The notes beneath the pieces are model-generated. The model did no database searches and was not told the origin of the DNA. It saw only the letters and a program-made list of their open reading frames with translations. Made by a program: the position numbers and the translations under genes. A stretch of DNA of 18,545 nucleotides from Lachnospiraceae bacterium (lineage in GTDB: Bacteria; Bacillota; Clostridia; Lachnospirales; Lachnospiraceae), in the NCBI GenBank assembly GCA_016297945.1, contig JAEDFR010000039.1, positions 1 through 18,545 of the forward strand. Direction: 5' to 3'. Below, one piece after another: positions 8,350 through 16,151 of the stretch (position 1 is its first letter; the number at the start of each line of letters is the position of its first letter).

Positions 8350-8371
8350 CAGGCGGGTTATTACCCGCCTG
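8350..8371 (-). promoter_or_regulatory. Strong GC-rich hairpin between binding-protein and ATPase genes
   Basis: CAGGCGGGT (8350-8358) and ACCCGCCTG (8363-8371) form a perfect 9-bp stem with a 4-base loop. On the minus strand it is followed by TTTATT, a weak T-run. It stands in the 113-base gap of an otherwise tight operon. By analogy with other binding-protein-dependent transporters, it probably protects the binding-protein mRNA or terminates part of the transcripts, so that the lipoprotein is made in excess over ATPase and permeases. Confidence 0.7.
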
Positions 8372-8402
8372 CTATAAACATTTTGAATATCAAACTTTGA
8401 TA

Positions 8403-9497
8403 TTACTTTAACTGATCTTCTGTGTAGTATCCAGAGTCAATTAATAATTCTTTGTAGTTGTTTACATCTGCGAATACAGGCTGGCAAAGGTATGAAGGGA
8501 TAACTCCTGTACCATTGTCATATGTTGTTGTATCGTTAACGTCAACTGTTTCGCCTTTTAAGATCTGACCTACCATCTTAACTACCTGACTTGCAAGTGT
8601 ACGAGTATCTTTAAATACTGACATAGACTGTTTTCCGGCAATCATGTTCTTTACATTTTCGATATCGCAGTCCTGACCGGTAATAATCGGATAAGTTCCG
8701 TTGTAGTTTGCTGCTAAAGCATTTTCTACACCAAGTGCAGTAGAGTCATTTGAGCATAACCAAACATCTACGTTTGTTCCATCTGAGTAGTTAGATGATA
8801 AGATGTTCTCTGCTCTTTCCTGAGCTTTTTCTGTTGCCCATGTAGGAGTTGCGCACTCATCAAATGTCTTCTGACCTGAAACAACGTTTAATTTGCCTGA
8901 TTCAATGTAAGGTTTTAATACATCATAAGCACCATTGAAGAAGTAACCTGCATTGTTATCACCGGGGTCACCAGATGTGATTTCAAGATTGAAAGGACCT
9001 GCTGCATTTTCAAGATCTAATGTATCTACTACGTACTGACCCTGAACGGTACCTACCATATAGTTATCGAATGTAGCGTAATAAGAAACTGCATCTGAGT
9101 TCATTAATAAACGGTCATATGCAATTACAGGGATATTGGCATCTTTAGCCATATCAAGAGCTTCACCAAGTGATGAGCCTTCGATTGCTGCGATAACTAA
9201 TACATCCGCACCGCTTGAAATCATATTTTCAATCTGTGAAACCTGTGTCTGAACATCGTTAGAAGCATACTGAAGGTCAACTTCGTAACCAGCTGCTTTT
9301 AATTCAGCTTCCATGTTAGAACCATCCTGATTCCATCTCTGTAAATCTTTTGTAGGCATTGATACACCAACTTTTGTACCGCCTGCTGATGCTCCCTCTC
9401 CCTCGCTTGAAGTTGTTCCAGCGTCTGAACCGCATCCAACTAATAAAGATGCAACTACAGCAACGCTCAATACTGCGCTAAGTAATTTCTTTTTCAT
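8403..9497 (-). CDS. Sugar-binding lipoprotein of the ABC transporter (ChvE-like)
   Basis: The 364-residue protein captures sugar outside the membrane for the adjoining ATPase and permeases. It has a lipoprotein signal with lipobox LVGC (Cys22), a Ser/Gly/Glu-rich linker, then a Peripla_BP_4-type two-lobe domain. VGVSMPTKDLQRWNQDGSNM, QTQVSQIENMISSGADVLVI, PVIAYDRLLM and YYATFDNYMVG closely resemble ChvE/MmsE-type multiple-monosaccharide (galactose, glucose, arabinose, xylose) binders. The Trp in RWNQ, Asp in AYDR and Asp in GQDCD are probable ligand contacts. An AAAGGGAGG site precedes the ATG. It is the first gene of the transporter operon, behind the repeat-rich promoter region. The class is firm; exact sugar choice is inference. 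Confidence 0.94.
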   Translation of the reverse strand: MKKKLLSAVLSVAVVASLLVGCGSDAGTTSSEGEGASAGGTKVGVSMPTKDLQRWNQDGSNMEAELKAAGYEVDLQYASNDVQTQVSQIENMISSGADVLVIAAIEGSSLGEALDMAKDANIPVIAYDRLLMNSDAVSYYATFDNYMVGTVQGQYVVDTLDLENAAGPFNLEITSGDPGDNNAGYFFNGAYDVLKPYIESGKLNVVSGQKTFDECATPTWATEKAQERAENILSSNYSDGTNVDVWLCSNDSTALGVENALAANYNGTYPIITGQDCDIENVKNMIAGKQSMSVFKDTRTLASQVVKMVGQILKGETVDVNDTTTYDNGTGVIPSYLCQPVFADVNNYKELLIDSGYYTEDQLK

Positions 9498-9538
9498 TTT
9501 TGAAATTCCTCCCTTTTTAAATATATACTTTTCAACTA

Positions 9539-9559
9539 AAGGAAACGATCTGCTTCCTT
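9539..9559 (-). promoter_or_regulatory. Hairpin in the leader of the transporter mRNA
   Basis: On the minus strand AAGGAAGC and GTTTCCTT pair over 8 positions (one G-T wobble) around a 5-base loop. The hairpin lies between the predicted transcription start near 9565 and the ribosome binding site near 9511. It may stabilise the 5' end of the message. It has the general look of a cre-like element but does not fit that consensus well. Confidence 0.4.
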
Positions 9560-9571
9560 GTTACATTTATC

Positions 9572-9580
9572 AATATAGCA
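9572..9580 (-). promoter_or_regulatory. Extended -10 promoter of the transporter operon
   Basis: On the minus strand TGC followed by TATATT (9572-9577) gives an extended -10 element. The position 17 bases upstream reads AACATT (9595-9600), a poor -35 box. A strong -10 with a poor -35 suits a promoter that needs an activator, here most plausibly the YesN-type regulator encoded upstream. The leader to the ATG at 9497 is about 65 bases. Confidence 0.5.
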
Positions 9581-9635
9581 CAAGGCAAATAGTAAATGTT
9601 TGCGAACTTCTGTAAATTTTTATGAGCGTGCACGA

Positions 9636-9713
9636 GCAAAAAAGACGCGTCTAGCATTTTTTTGCCTATCTTTTATTCAAAAGACAATTTTTTGCTAGCA
9701 TGCGCCCTTTTTT
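9636..9713. promoter_or_regulatory. Repeat-rich region with phased A-tracts upstream of the transporter promoter
   Basis: The motif GCAAAAAA occurs once on the plus strand (9636-9643) and twice on the minus strand (9657-9665 and 9688-9695); the first two form an inverted repeat around the palindrome GACGCGTC (9644-9651). CTAGCAT is repeated at 9651-9657 and 9695-9701, and AAAAGAC at 9640-9646 and 9679-9685. Four A/T tracts have centres near 9640, 9660, 9690 and 9710, so they fall on one face of the helix and should bend the DNA. This is the likely activator-binding region. The remainder of the 295-base gap, 9714-9792, shows no clear terminator for the upstream operon. Confidence 0.5.
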
Positions 9714-9792
9714 ATAATCCTACACCCCATATCACTATTTTGTGTTGTCAGGAATAGGATATACTATATTTTGTCCACATCTATGATTATGT

Positions 9793-10863
9793 TTATTCCG
9801 TGTTTCCTACATTTAAATAAACATCTTCCCGCAAATGAAAACCACTGTCGATAATAATCCGGTCCATGTTGGATGCATTTACGATAACCGGCTCAAAGAC
9901 AATTCCCGGAACCGCATATTTTCCATCAGACATGGAAACATTGATTTGTTCCGGTCTATTACCCTCAATCAGCTCCATGGTGCATTCCACCGCTGTCTTT
10001 GCCTGTATTTCAACCGGCTTATAAACAGTCATAAGCTGTGTCCCTTCCACGATACGCTGGCAGGCTTCCAGTTCCGCATCCTGACCGGTAACAAGAATTT
10101 CTCCGGCTTTTCTTTTTTCTGACAGCACCCGGATGGCATGTGTAGCCAGACTGTCATTGCCACACATAATGGCATCAATTTCATCCAAAACATCAGAATG
10201 CTCATAAATGTAATCGGATGCATACTCCGGTTTCCAGCTATCCGCATGCATCACATCTACAATCTCATTATTGTTTTCCTGCATGACCTTGGTAAATCCG
10301 GCATTTACCATAGAAACATTGTTGTCAGTCGTAGGACCGCCAAGAATCAAAACCTTTCCGTCCTTCACACCGGCTCTTACCAGTTCTTCCCCCATCATGC
10401 GACCAACCGCTTCGTTGTCGAAAGAAATGTATAAATCCACATTTGCATTATAGATCATACGGTCATAAGCGATGACAACAATGCCTGCGTCTTTTGCCTT
10501 TTTCACGACCTCTGATAAACCATCCGAATCGACGCCCACGACCAGAATGGCATCCATTTTTTTATCAATCAGATATTCAATCTGGGCAATCTGCTGATTT
10601 ACATCGCCGTTGGCATTTTGTACATTGACCTCTGCACCCAGCTCCTTTGCCGTTGTCACAAAAATATCCCGGTCTCTTTCCCAGCGTTCAATCAGAAAGG
10701 AATCAAAACAGAAACCAATCTGAATTTTATCTTCCTGCGTTTTTTTTGTCTCCTCTGCTTCGGGTTGTTTTTTGCAACCGGAAAGCAGACCTATCAGGAT
10801 GACTGTCATAATGATACAAAAAAATAGTTTTGTTCGCGTTTTACTTATTTGGAATTTAACCAT
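9793..10863 (-). CDS. XylF-like sugar-binding lipoprotein in the sensor operon
   Basis: The 356-residue protein has a lipoprotein signal with lipobox LSGC (Cys30), a short charged linker and a Peripla_BP_4-type binding domain. IERWERDRDIF, VQNANGDVNQQIAQIEYLI and VVIAYDRMI resemble xylose-binding XylF rather than ChvE. Ligand-type residues are kept: Arg in the ERWERDRD stretch, Asp in AYDR, Asn in CGND and Asp in GQDAE. Its start overlaps the end of the response-regulator gene by 8 bases, with AAGGAG inside that gene. It has no transport genes of its own next to it; the transporter downstream has a separate binding protein. It may feed the shared transporter or supply the kinase with ligand. 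The class is firm, the role open. Confidence 0.88.
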   Translation of the reverse strand: MVKFQISKTRTKLFFCIIMTVILIGLLSGCKKQPEAEETKKTQEDKIQIGFCFDSFLIERWERDRDIFVTTAKELGAEVNVQNANGDVNQQIAQIEYLIDKKMDAILVVGVDSDGLSEVVKKAKDAGIVVIAYDRMIYNANVDLYISFDNEAVGRMMGEELVRAGVKDGKVLILGGPTTDNNVSMVNAGFTKVMQENNNEIVDVMHADSWKPEYASDYIYEHSDVLDEIDAIMCGNDSLATHAIRVLSEKRKAGEILVTGQDAELEACQRIVEGTQLMTVYKPVEIQAKTAVECTMELIEGNRPEQINVSMSDGKYAVPGIVFEPVIVNASNMDRIIIDSGFHLREDVYLNVGNTE

Positions 10864-12454
10864 TCTGGCTCTCCTTATACTCTGTCGGAGTCAATCCGAC
10901 ATTCTTTTTAAATGTCCGGCTAAAATAGTTAGGGTCGGCATATCCGACCTGTGCACAAATTTCTTTCATGGAAAGACCGGAGCCGGATAATAATTCCTTG
11001 GCTTTTTCCATACGAATGGAAGTCAGATATTCAATAAAGTTTTCGCCGGTTTCTTCTTTAAATATTTTACTAAAATAGTAAGGACTGATATCAACAGCTC
11101 TGGACACATCGTCCAGGGAAATTTCTTTCTGGAAGTTTGCCTGAATATATGCTTTTGCCTGATTGATGATACCTCCGGACTGCATTTCCATATTGTTAGC
11201 CACTTCCCGTACGGCCTGCCCCATTTTATCAATAAACCATCCGCGTAACATTTCCATATCCGTCATCCCCATAATCGTGGGCAGATAATCTTGTCTGGAC
11301 CGAAAACGATAGGTTCTGGCGGTAGCATTGTAGCTGATGGTTTCCGCCCTTAACACAAACTCCAGCACTTTCAGTTTAATGTCATAATCGCAATCACCAT
11401 AGTTTTCAATCATCCAGTCAAAATAACGATTTACCGCCGTATGCTGCCCATCCACATTACCTTTTCTGGTTTCCTCAAAAATTTCATGTTCCGTTTCAAC
11501 GGGATAGTTTTCCTCGTAGTCACAGGTAATCGGGATATCATCCACATGTGCTACGCTGCCATCTGTCTGAATCAGGGCGCGAAGCGCCTCATTATAAGAT
11601 TTCATGGAATCCCGAAGCTTTCCGATGGAACCAAAACCCATGCGGAATGAAACATCGGTCCGCTTTCGCAGTTTTCGCACCAGCTCTCTGGCTTTATCAA
11701 TCAGTTTAATACGCTCATTATAATCCAAGGTCGCTTTTTCGGATGGTATCAGGACGGCAATTTTGTTTGCCATAACAGAACCGATAATACAAGGAAAATA
11801 TCCTTTTACAATTTCGCGCACCTCATGATAATGATCCTGAACACGAACGGAAGTACCTATAACATTGGTCATATGATTTCCTTCCTGATTTTCACCAAAT
11901 ACCAGAGCTCCCATATAACAATAATCCGCCTGCAATTCCAGCAGTGTTTTAAAATTTTCAATATCTTCTTCAAAGTATTCCTGAAACAGAAGATTATAAA
12001 TCAGACCATTTTCAATAATGGGAACAACGGTCTCCATCTTTTCCCGGATGATCAGCTCCTCACTTCTTTTTTCACGATCCTTATCAATCATGGACATGGC
12101 GCGTTTTAATACATCAATGATTTTACTCTTTTCCACCGGTTTATTGAGATATTCCAAAACACCCAGATTGATTGCTTCTTTTGCATAATCAAACTTATCA
12201 TATGCACTCATGACTATAAAAATAGCACTGGAATTATTGCGCCTAATCTCCTTCATTGCTTCTATTCCGTTGATTCCGGGCATCTGGATGTCCATAAATG
12301 CAATGTCCGGTCTGAAATGCTCTGCGAGTTCAATCACATTTCTTCCGGTTTTTGCCGATTCAATCTGACAGCTATCTCCAAATTCTTTTTCTATAATAAA
12401 GCGCAACGAATCTATCACAATTCCTTCATCATCCGCCAACATAATCTTATACAT
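10856..12454 (-). CDS. YesN-type response regulator with AraC DNA-binding domain
   Basis: The 532-residue cytoplasmic regulator has an N-terminal receiver domain (about 1-120) with the acidic pocket D8/D9, phosphoacceptor D55 in FMDIQMPG and K105 in LNKP. A long middle region (about 130-425), typical of YesN proteins, follows. The last 102 residues form an AraC/XylS domain with two helix-turn-helix units: ISLDDVSRAVDISPYYFSKI and MKEICAQVGYADPNYFSRTF. Its gene overlaps that of the kinase by 8 bases (GAGG-type site inside the kinase gene) and the next lipoprotein gene by 8 bases, so all are probably translationally coupled. The likely target is the transporter promoter region at 9572-9713. Family and partner are very sure; the target is inferred from position. 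Confidence 0.95.
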   Translation of the reverse strand: MYKIMLADDEGIVIDSLRFIIEKEFGDSCQIESAKTGRNVIELAEHFRPDIAFMDIQMPGINGIEAMKEIRRNNSSAIFIVMSAYDKFDYAKEAINLGVLEYLNKPVEKSKIIDVLKRAMSMIDKDREKRSEELIIREKMETVVPIIENGLIYNLLFQEYFEEDIENFKTLLELQADYCYMGALVFGENQEGNHMTNVIGTSVRVQDHYHEVREIVKGYFPCIIGSVMANKIAVLIPSEKATLDYNERIKLIDKARELVRKLRKRTDVSFRMGFGSIGKLRDSMKSYNEALRALIQTDGSVAHVDDIPITCDYEENYPVETEHEIFEETRKGNVDGQHTAVNRYFDWMIENYGDCDYDIKLKVLEFVLRAETISYNATARTYRFRSRQDYLPTIMGMTDMEMLRGWFIDKMGQAVREVANNMEMQSGGIINQAKAYIQANFQKEISLDDVSRAVDISPYYFSKIFKEETGENFIEYLTSIRMEKAKELLSGSGLSMKEICAQVGYADPNYFSRTFKKNVGLTPTEYKESQNG

Positions 12455-13955
12455 GACTTTCCTCCTTTTCTTTGGAAATGGGGATGGAAATAATCACACG
12501 CGTTCCCTGATTTTTTCCCAGCGAAACAATTTCAAAAATATCATCCCGGTCATAGAACAACCTTAATCGGCTGATTACGTTCTGCAATCCAATTCCGTTG
12601 GAATTCTCATCCAGATGATTTTCAAAAGACTGATCCGACATGATTTTTTCAATCATTTCTTTTGAAATACCAATTCCGTTATCTTCCATTACAAGACGAG
12701 CAACCCCTGCTTCCACATCTTCATATAATTCCACACGAATAACACCTTCCCATGAAATTCCTCTGATTCCGTAATTCACACTGTTTTCAATTACAGGCTG
12801 TAAAATCATACTTGGAATCATCAGACCGGTCAGCTTTTCATCAATGTCTTTTTCGTAATGAATCTCACCGGAAAACCGCACATTTAAAATATAAATATAG
12901 GTGTCAATCAATTCCAGTTCTTCCTTTAAAGAAACTGTATCATGATCTTTTTTGATATTATAACGGAAAAACTGAGCCACGTGCTGGACATATTCATAAG
13001 TTTTGTCCGCAGCCTCCATCATAGCAAGCTGGGCACCGGCATTTAATGTATTAAATAAGAAGTGGGGATTAATCTGGGCCTGTAAGTATTTCAGCTGCGC
13101 ATCTTTTAAATGTGTTTCCATTTTCAATTCTTTTTCTTTTAATGCACGCTCATTATCCATACTGGTACGAAGTCTACTGATGTAATTCCGGATGCTGATA
13201 ATCATCTGGTTAAAAGCATTACTCACGACTCCGATTTCATCTTTAGAAGAAACCTCCAGCATATCAACATCCAAATTTCCTGCGGCAACTTCATCGGCCA
13301 CTTGCGACAGTGCCGTCAATGGTCTGGTAATATCACGTATTACCATTAAAACCAGAAAAACATTTGCGAAAGCAACGAAGATAAAAACAAACATGTTAAC
13401 AACTTCCACATAGCGAAGCGCTTTCGACAAAGCTGTATAATTCGTAGTATTGTACTTAAACTGAGACATATTGAGACTTCCGATATAGGACTTTAAGTAT
13501 GCATAAATCGTAGCCGCCTCTTCATTATAATATCTGTATTTTTCAACATTCCTTCCCCGTTTTGCCTCAATGGCCAGTTCTGTGTAACTGAGATATTCTT
13601 CCGACATATTGCGGATGTTTCTCTCCATACGCTGTACTTCACTGCCCGTAACCTGATCCGATAAATTCTCTAGATGTGCACTGTATTCCTGATATGATTT
13701 GTAATAGGCATCCATCGAATCGGTTGTTTTCGTATTCAGATAACTGTTCATGTCACTTTGAACCTGATCCAGCAAATCGGAAAGTTGATTCAGATTAATA
13801 TTACTGGTATAAATCTGATCCAGACGGTGCATCATGACATTAATATTGATATACATAAACAAATTGACTGCAAGCACCAGCAACGTCGTTAAAAAATAGA
13901 CTCCGACCAGTTTTTTCTGAATGGAAAGATTGTTGACTTTATCCCGAATTTTCAT
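12447..13955 (-). CDS. YesM/LytS-type sensor histidine kinase
   Basis: The kinase of about 502 residues has two TM segments (about 17-37 and 184-207; numbered from a GTG at 13958) around an extracellular, mostly helical sensor region of about 145 residues. These are followed by a HAMP linker, a coiled stretch, a His_kinase domain with H299 in QINPHFLFN, and an ATPase domain with E391/N392 in VIENSVN, DNGIG (426-430) and NGIGLQN (454-460). The extracellular part has no recognisable sugar pocket, so it probably senses through a binding protein. I prefer the ATG at 13953-13955: it forms a TGATG overlap with the stop of the preceding gene and has AGGAG seven bases before it; a GTG one codon earlier is possible. 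Its partner regulator follows directly. Confidence 0.94.
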   Translation of the reverse strand: MKIRDKVNNLSIQKKLVGVYFLTTLLVLAVNLFMYININVMMHRLDQIYTSNINLNQLSDLLDQVQSDMNSYLNTKTTDSMDAYYKSYQEYSAHLENLSDQVTGSEVQRMERNIRNMSEEYLSYTELAIEAKRGRNVEKYRYYNEEAATIYAYLKSYIGSLNMSQFKYNTTNYTALSKALRYVEVVNMFVFIFVAFANVFLVLMVIRDITRPLTALSQVADEVAAGNLDVDMLEVSSKDEIGVVSNAFNQMIISIRNYISRLRTSMDNERALKEKELKMETHLKDAQLKYLQAQINPHFLFNTLNAGAQLAMMEAADKTYEYVQHVAQFFRYNIKKDHDTVSLKEELELIDTYIYILNVRFSGEIHYEKDIDEKLTGLMIPSMILQPVIENSVNYGIRGISWEGVIRVELYEDVEAGVARLVMEDNGIGISKEMIEKIMSDQSFENHLDENSNGIGLQNVISRLRLFYDRDDIFEIVSLGKNQGTRVIISIPISKEKEESHV

Positions 13956-15028
13956 CACTCTTCTCCTTCCAAATATTCATTGATGTTATCCTGGTCTACC
14001 ACATACGTATCTACCGTATAATAATCACTGACATAGCCTTCATCCAAATAATCATTCAAGGCATTCACGCAATATTTACCCATCTGCGCCGTATCCATGG
14101 AAATCGTAGAAAAAATAATCTCTTTTTGCACAGCATTTAATATGGTGTCTGAATCGTAATATCCGATAATATTGGTTTTCCCTACCCTATTATAATCAAT
14201 AACTGCCTGATAAGCACAATTAGTATGAATTTCATTCAGACAGATCAAAATATCCGGAACCTCTTTCTGTCCGATAAAAATATCCCGGATTGATTCCTCT
14301 GCCGTAAAATCACCGGAATCATCCACGGCATAGGTACTTATCATCACACGATTTTCCATGGAACTGTTTTTTGCTATTTCTTCCTTAATTCCTGACAGTA
14401 AAAGATTTTGTCCGGTGTTATCCGATTCCTTTCCAATCAATACCAGTACCGACACAGGCTTATTTCCATTATATAATGCATCATTTTCCGCAAGCATACG
14501 ACCAACCAGTTTTACCATTTCTCTTCCATAGGTCTGTCCTAAACTATAACGGCTGATTCCGACATAACTGATTCTGTCACTATCGGAAATATCCTGCGAA
14601 ACCGTTACAACCGGAATTCCGTTTTCTATTGCTTTTTCCATGCTTCTTTTTAATACAATATCATCTTCCCCCTCTAAAATGATTCCATCTACATCCGATG
14701 CAATGGCAATATCCAGACGTTGGTCCATACTGTATCCGGTTCCGATATTTCCCGCAAAAAGCTCCACAAAGGCATTGGAATTTTCTCCTTCAGCCTTCGC
14801 TCCGTTATAAATTGACTGCCAGAAATCCGCACGATCATTGCTTGTAATCATGGCATAATATTTATCATACTTTCGATATTCCTGTATTTCCTCCTGCAGA
14901 TTGTTTTTATCATATTGCACACGAAAAATATAGACTCCCAGAAAACTGATGGCAATCATTAAGGCCAATAAAAGGACCGGCGTAACAGTATAAAAATTTT
15001 TTTTGGAATTGTATGAATCGTTTTTCAA
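13955..15028 (-). CDS. Membrane-anchored sugar-binding sensor protein (XylFII-like)
   Basis: The 357-residue protein has a single N-terminal TM segment (about 15-35) without a lipobox cysteine, then a short coiled linker and a Peripla_BP_4-type domain. Landmarks are YYAMITSNDRADFWQSIYNG, DVDGIILEG, GIPVVTVSQD and IIGYYDSD. It is a signal-anchored rather than lipid-anchored binding protein and is the first gene of the kinase operon, a setting known for XylFII, which binds xylose and docks on the LytS kinase in Clostridium beijerinckii. The start is TTG at 15026-15028, behind GGAAAGG; the upstream frame closes at once, and the nearest ATG is out of frame. The sensing role is inferred from architecture and order; the ligand is unknown. 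Confidence 0.85.
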   Translation of the reverse strand: MKNDSYNSKKNFYTVTPVLLLALMIAISFLGVYIFRVQYDKNNLQEEIQEYRKYDKYYAMITSNDRADFWQSIYNGAKAEGENSNAFVELFAGNIGTGYSMDQRLDIAIASDVDGIILEGEDDIVLKRSMEKAIENGIPVVTVSQDISDSDRISYVGISRYSLGQTYGREMVKLVGRMLAENDALYNGNKPVSVLVLIGKESDNTGQNLLLSGIKEEIAKNSSMENRVMISTYAVDDSGDFTAEESIRDIFIGQKEVPDILICLNEIHTNCAYQAVIDYNRVGKTNIIGYYDSDTILNAVQKEIIFSTISMDTAQMGKYCVNALNDYLDEGYVSDYYTVDTYVVDQDNINEYLEGEE

Positions 15029-15056
15029 AATGGTATCCTTTCCATGGTGCAGTCAA

Positions 15057-15162
15057 TCATTTTTCAATATTATATTTATAAGTCAGCGCTTCAATCAGCA
15101 TTTCAGTCAATGCATAATGCTGTGTTTTAATCGATATATTTATCGGAATGAATTTCTTTCAT
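15057..15162 (-). pseudogene. Coding-like remnant or frameshifted small gene after the GNAT gene
   Basis: An ATG at 15160-15162 overlaps the GNAT stop codon as ATATGA and opens MKEIHSDKYID, which then stops at TAA (15127-15129). In another frame the next bases read IKTQHYALTEMLIEALTYKY and then NIEK before TGA at 15057-15059, which looks like an ordinary amphipathic helix. Skipping a single base joins the two into one product of about 34 residues. The second part is also in frame with the GNAT gene past its TGA. It could be a small gene broken by a one-base insertion, an old C-terminal part of the acetyltransferase, or chance. Confidence 0.3.
15067..15094 (-). promoter_or_regulatory. Weak candidate promoter of the sensor operon
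   Basis: On the minus strand TTGAAG (15089-15094) and TAATAT (15067-15072) are 16 bases apart, about 40 bases before the TTG start at 15028. The spacer carries AGCGCT, the centre of many LacI/CcpA-type operators, but the flanks fit poorly. The stretch overlaps the coding-like remnant, so part of the similarity may be accidental. Confidence 0.25.
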
Positions 15163-16103
15163 ATTTTCGGCAGTTGCACTAGTTCTATCATTGCATCGAT
15201 CATAAGTTTTCCATCCTCTTCAAATTCCCTTTTTACTTCAAAACCCAGTTTTTTACATAGCTTTTTTGATGCAATATTTTCTTTTTGATATAAAACACGA
15301 ATCGTCTTAAAGTCCATCTCTTTACAATAGTGAAGAATGGCATCGCAGACCTCAAATGCATATCCCTGCCGCTGGTAATCCTTGGCAATCACAAATCCAA
15401 TCTCCGGCGTATCATAACCATCCCGCCATGCCAAGCCGGCTCTTCCGATGATGGTATTGGTCTCTTTTAATACAATAACCCAGATGCCCAATCCACAAAA
15501 ACGGTACACCTGTTCAATATAATCACGAATATATGCCCTCTCTTTTTCCCGGTCTTCATATAGGTTTTCGGTATATCTGCTCACTTCCGGGTCCTTATAC
15601 ACCTCATATAAAGCATCCAGATCATCCTCCGTCATTTCGCGCAAAACACAGCGTCTTGTCTGTAGTATGGTCCATGGAATATGATAAAAGCGCTTATATA
15701 CATTGCAAAGATACGCATAATCTATGCCTTCAAAATCTGTGATTGCATATGGAATTTGAGACATGGACTCCTCTTTATTTCCATCATGTAAATATAATAA
15801 AGAAGGCATTCCTTTTTCCTGAGCCAATCTGCATACATCCGGAATGTCGGTCATGCAAAAATCAATCTCCATCGAATCAATATTTGTTCGTTGCAAAAAA
15901 GCTTCAGGCAATTCATGTATTTTTACTGTCTCTATTCCCGAAAGATTTTCTTTCAGCATATTCTTTTGCTTTGCAGAAACCATTGCTGAAAAAACAATCA
16001 TGATATTCGAAATACAGATTTCATAGCTTTTTCCTGTATTTTTCTTGAATTGTTCCACCAAATAATGATTCGATTGTACTGACGATTGACCTTTTGATTG
16101 CAT
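15159..16103 (-). CDS. GNAT-family N-acetyltransferase with extra N-terminal domain
   Basis: Residues about 146-308 form a GNAT domain of the RimJ/RimL type: LREMTEDDLDALYEVYKDP, then EIGFVIAKDYQRQGYAFEV containing the acetyl-CoA loop (QRQGYA, 244-249), and the C-terminal NIASKKLCKKLGFE. The first 145 residues are additional; CMTDIPDVCRLAQEKGMPSL and a conserved-looking DFEGIDYAYL suggest a degenerate HAD-like or regulatory domain, without a catalytic DxD motif. The acceptor of the acetyl group is unknown. The start is uncertain: the ATG at 16101-16103 has AAGGA directly against it, with no room for a normal spacer, and an in-frame stop lies two codons upstream, so a later start is possible. 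It is divergent from the cyclophilin gene and probably stands alone. Confidence 0.85.
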   Translation of the reverse strand: MQSKGQSSVQSNHYLVEQFKKNTGKSYEICISNIMIVFSAMVSAKQKNMLKENLSGIETVKIHELPEAFLQRTNIDSMEIDFCMTDIPDVCRLAQEKGMPSLLYLHDGNKEESMSQIPYAITDFEGIDYAYLCNVYKRFYHIPWTILQTRRCVLREMTEDDLDALYEVYKDPEVSRYTENLYEDREKERAYIRDYIEQVYRFCGLGIWVIVLKETNTIIGRAGLAWRDGYDTPEIGFVIAKDYQRQGYAFEVCDAILHYCKEMDFKTIRVLYQKENIASKKLCKKLGFEVKREFEEDGKLMIDAMIELVQLPKI

Positions 16104-16151
16104 TCCTTATTGCACTTCCGATGTTTTTCTTAATTATGTTTCCGATTATTT

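Noticed and set aside
9539..9559. Possible CcpA cre site in the transporter leader
   Set aside because: The best alignment has about four mismatches at conserved positions; the pairing is better explained as a leader hairpin.
9714..9792. Terminator for the sensor operon between the XylF-like gene and the transporter promoter
   Set aside because: A six-base pairing ATCCTA/TAGGAT with a loop of over 30 bases is too weak; read-through into the transporter remains possible.
15122..15135. Programmed frameshift at the junction of the two coding-like parts after the GNAT gene
   Set aside because: No standard slippery heptamer with a downstream stem is in the right frame; a simple mutation or chance is easier.
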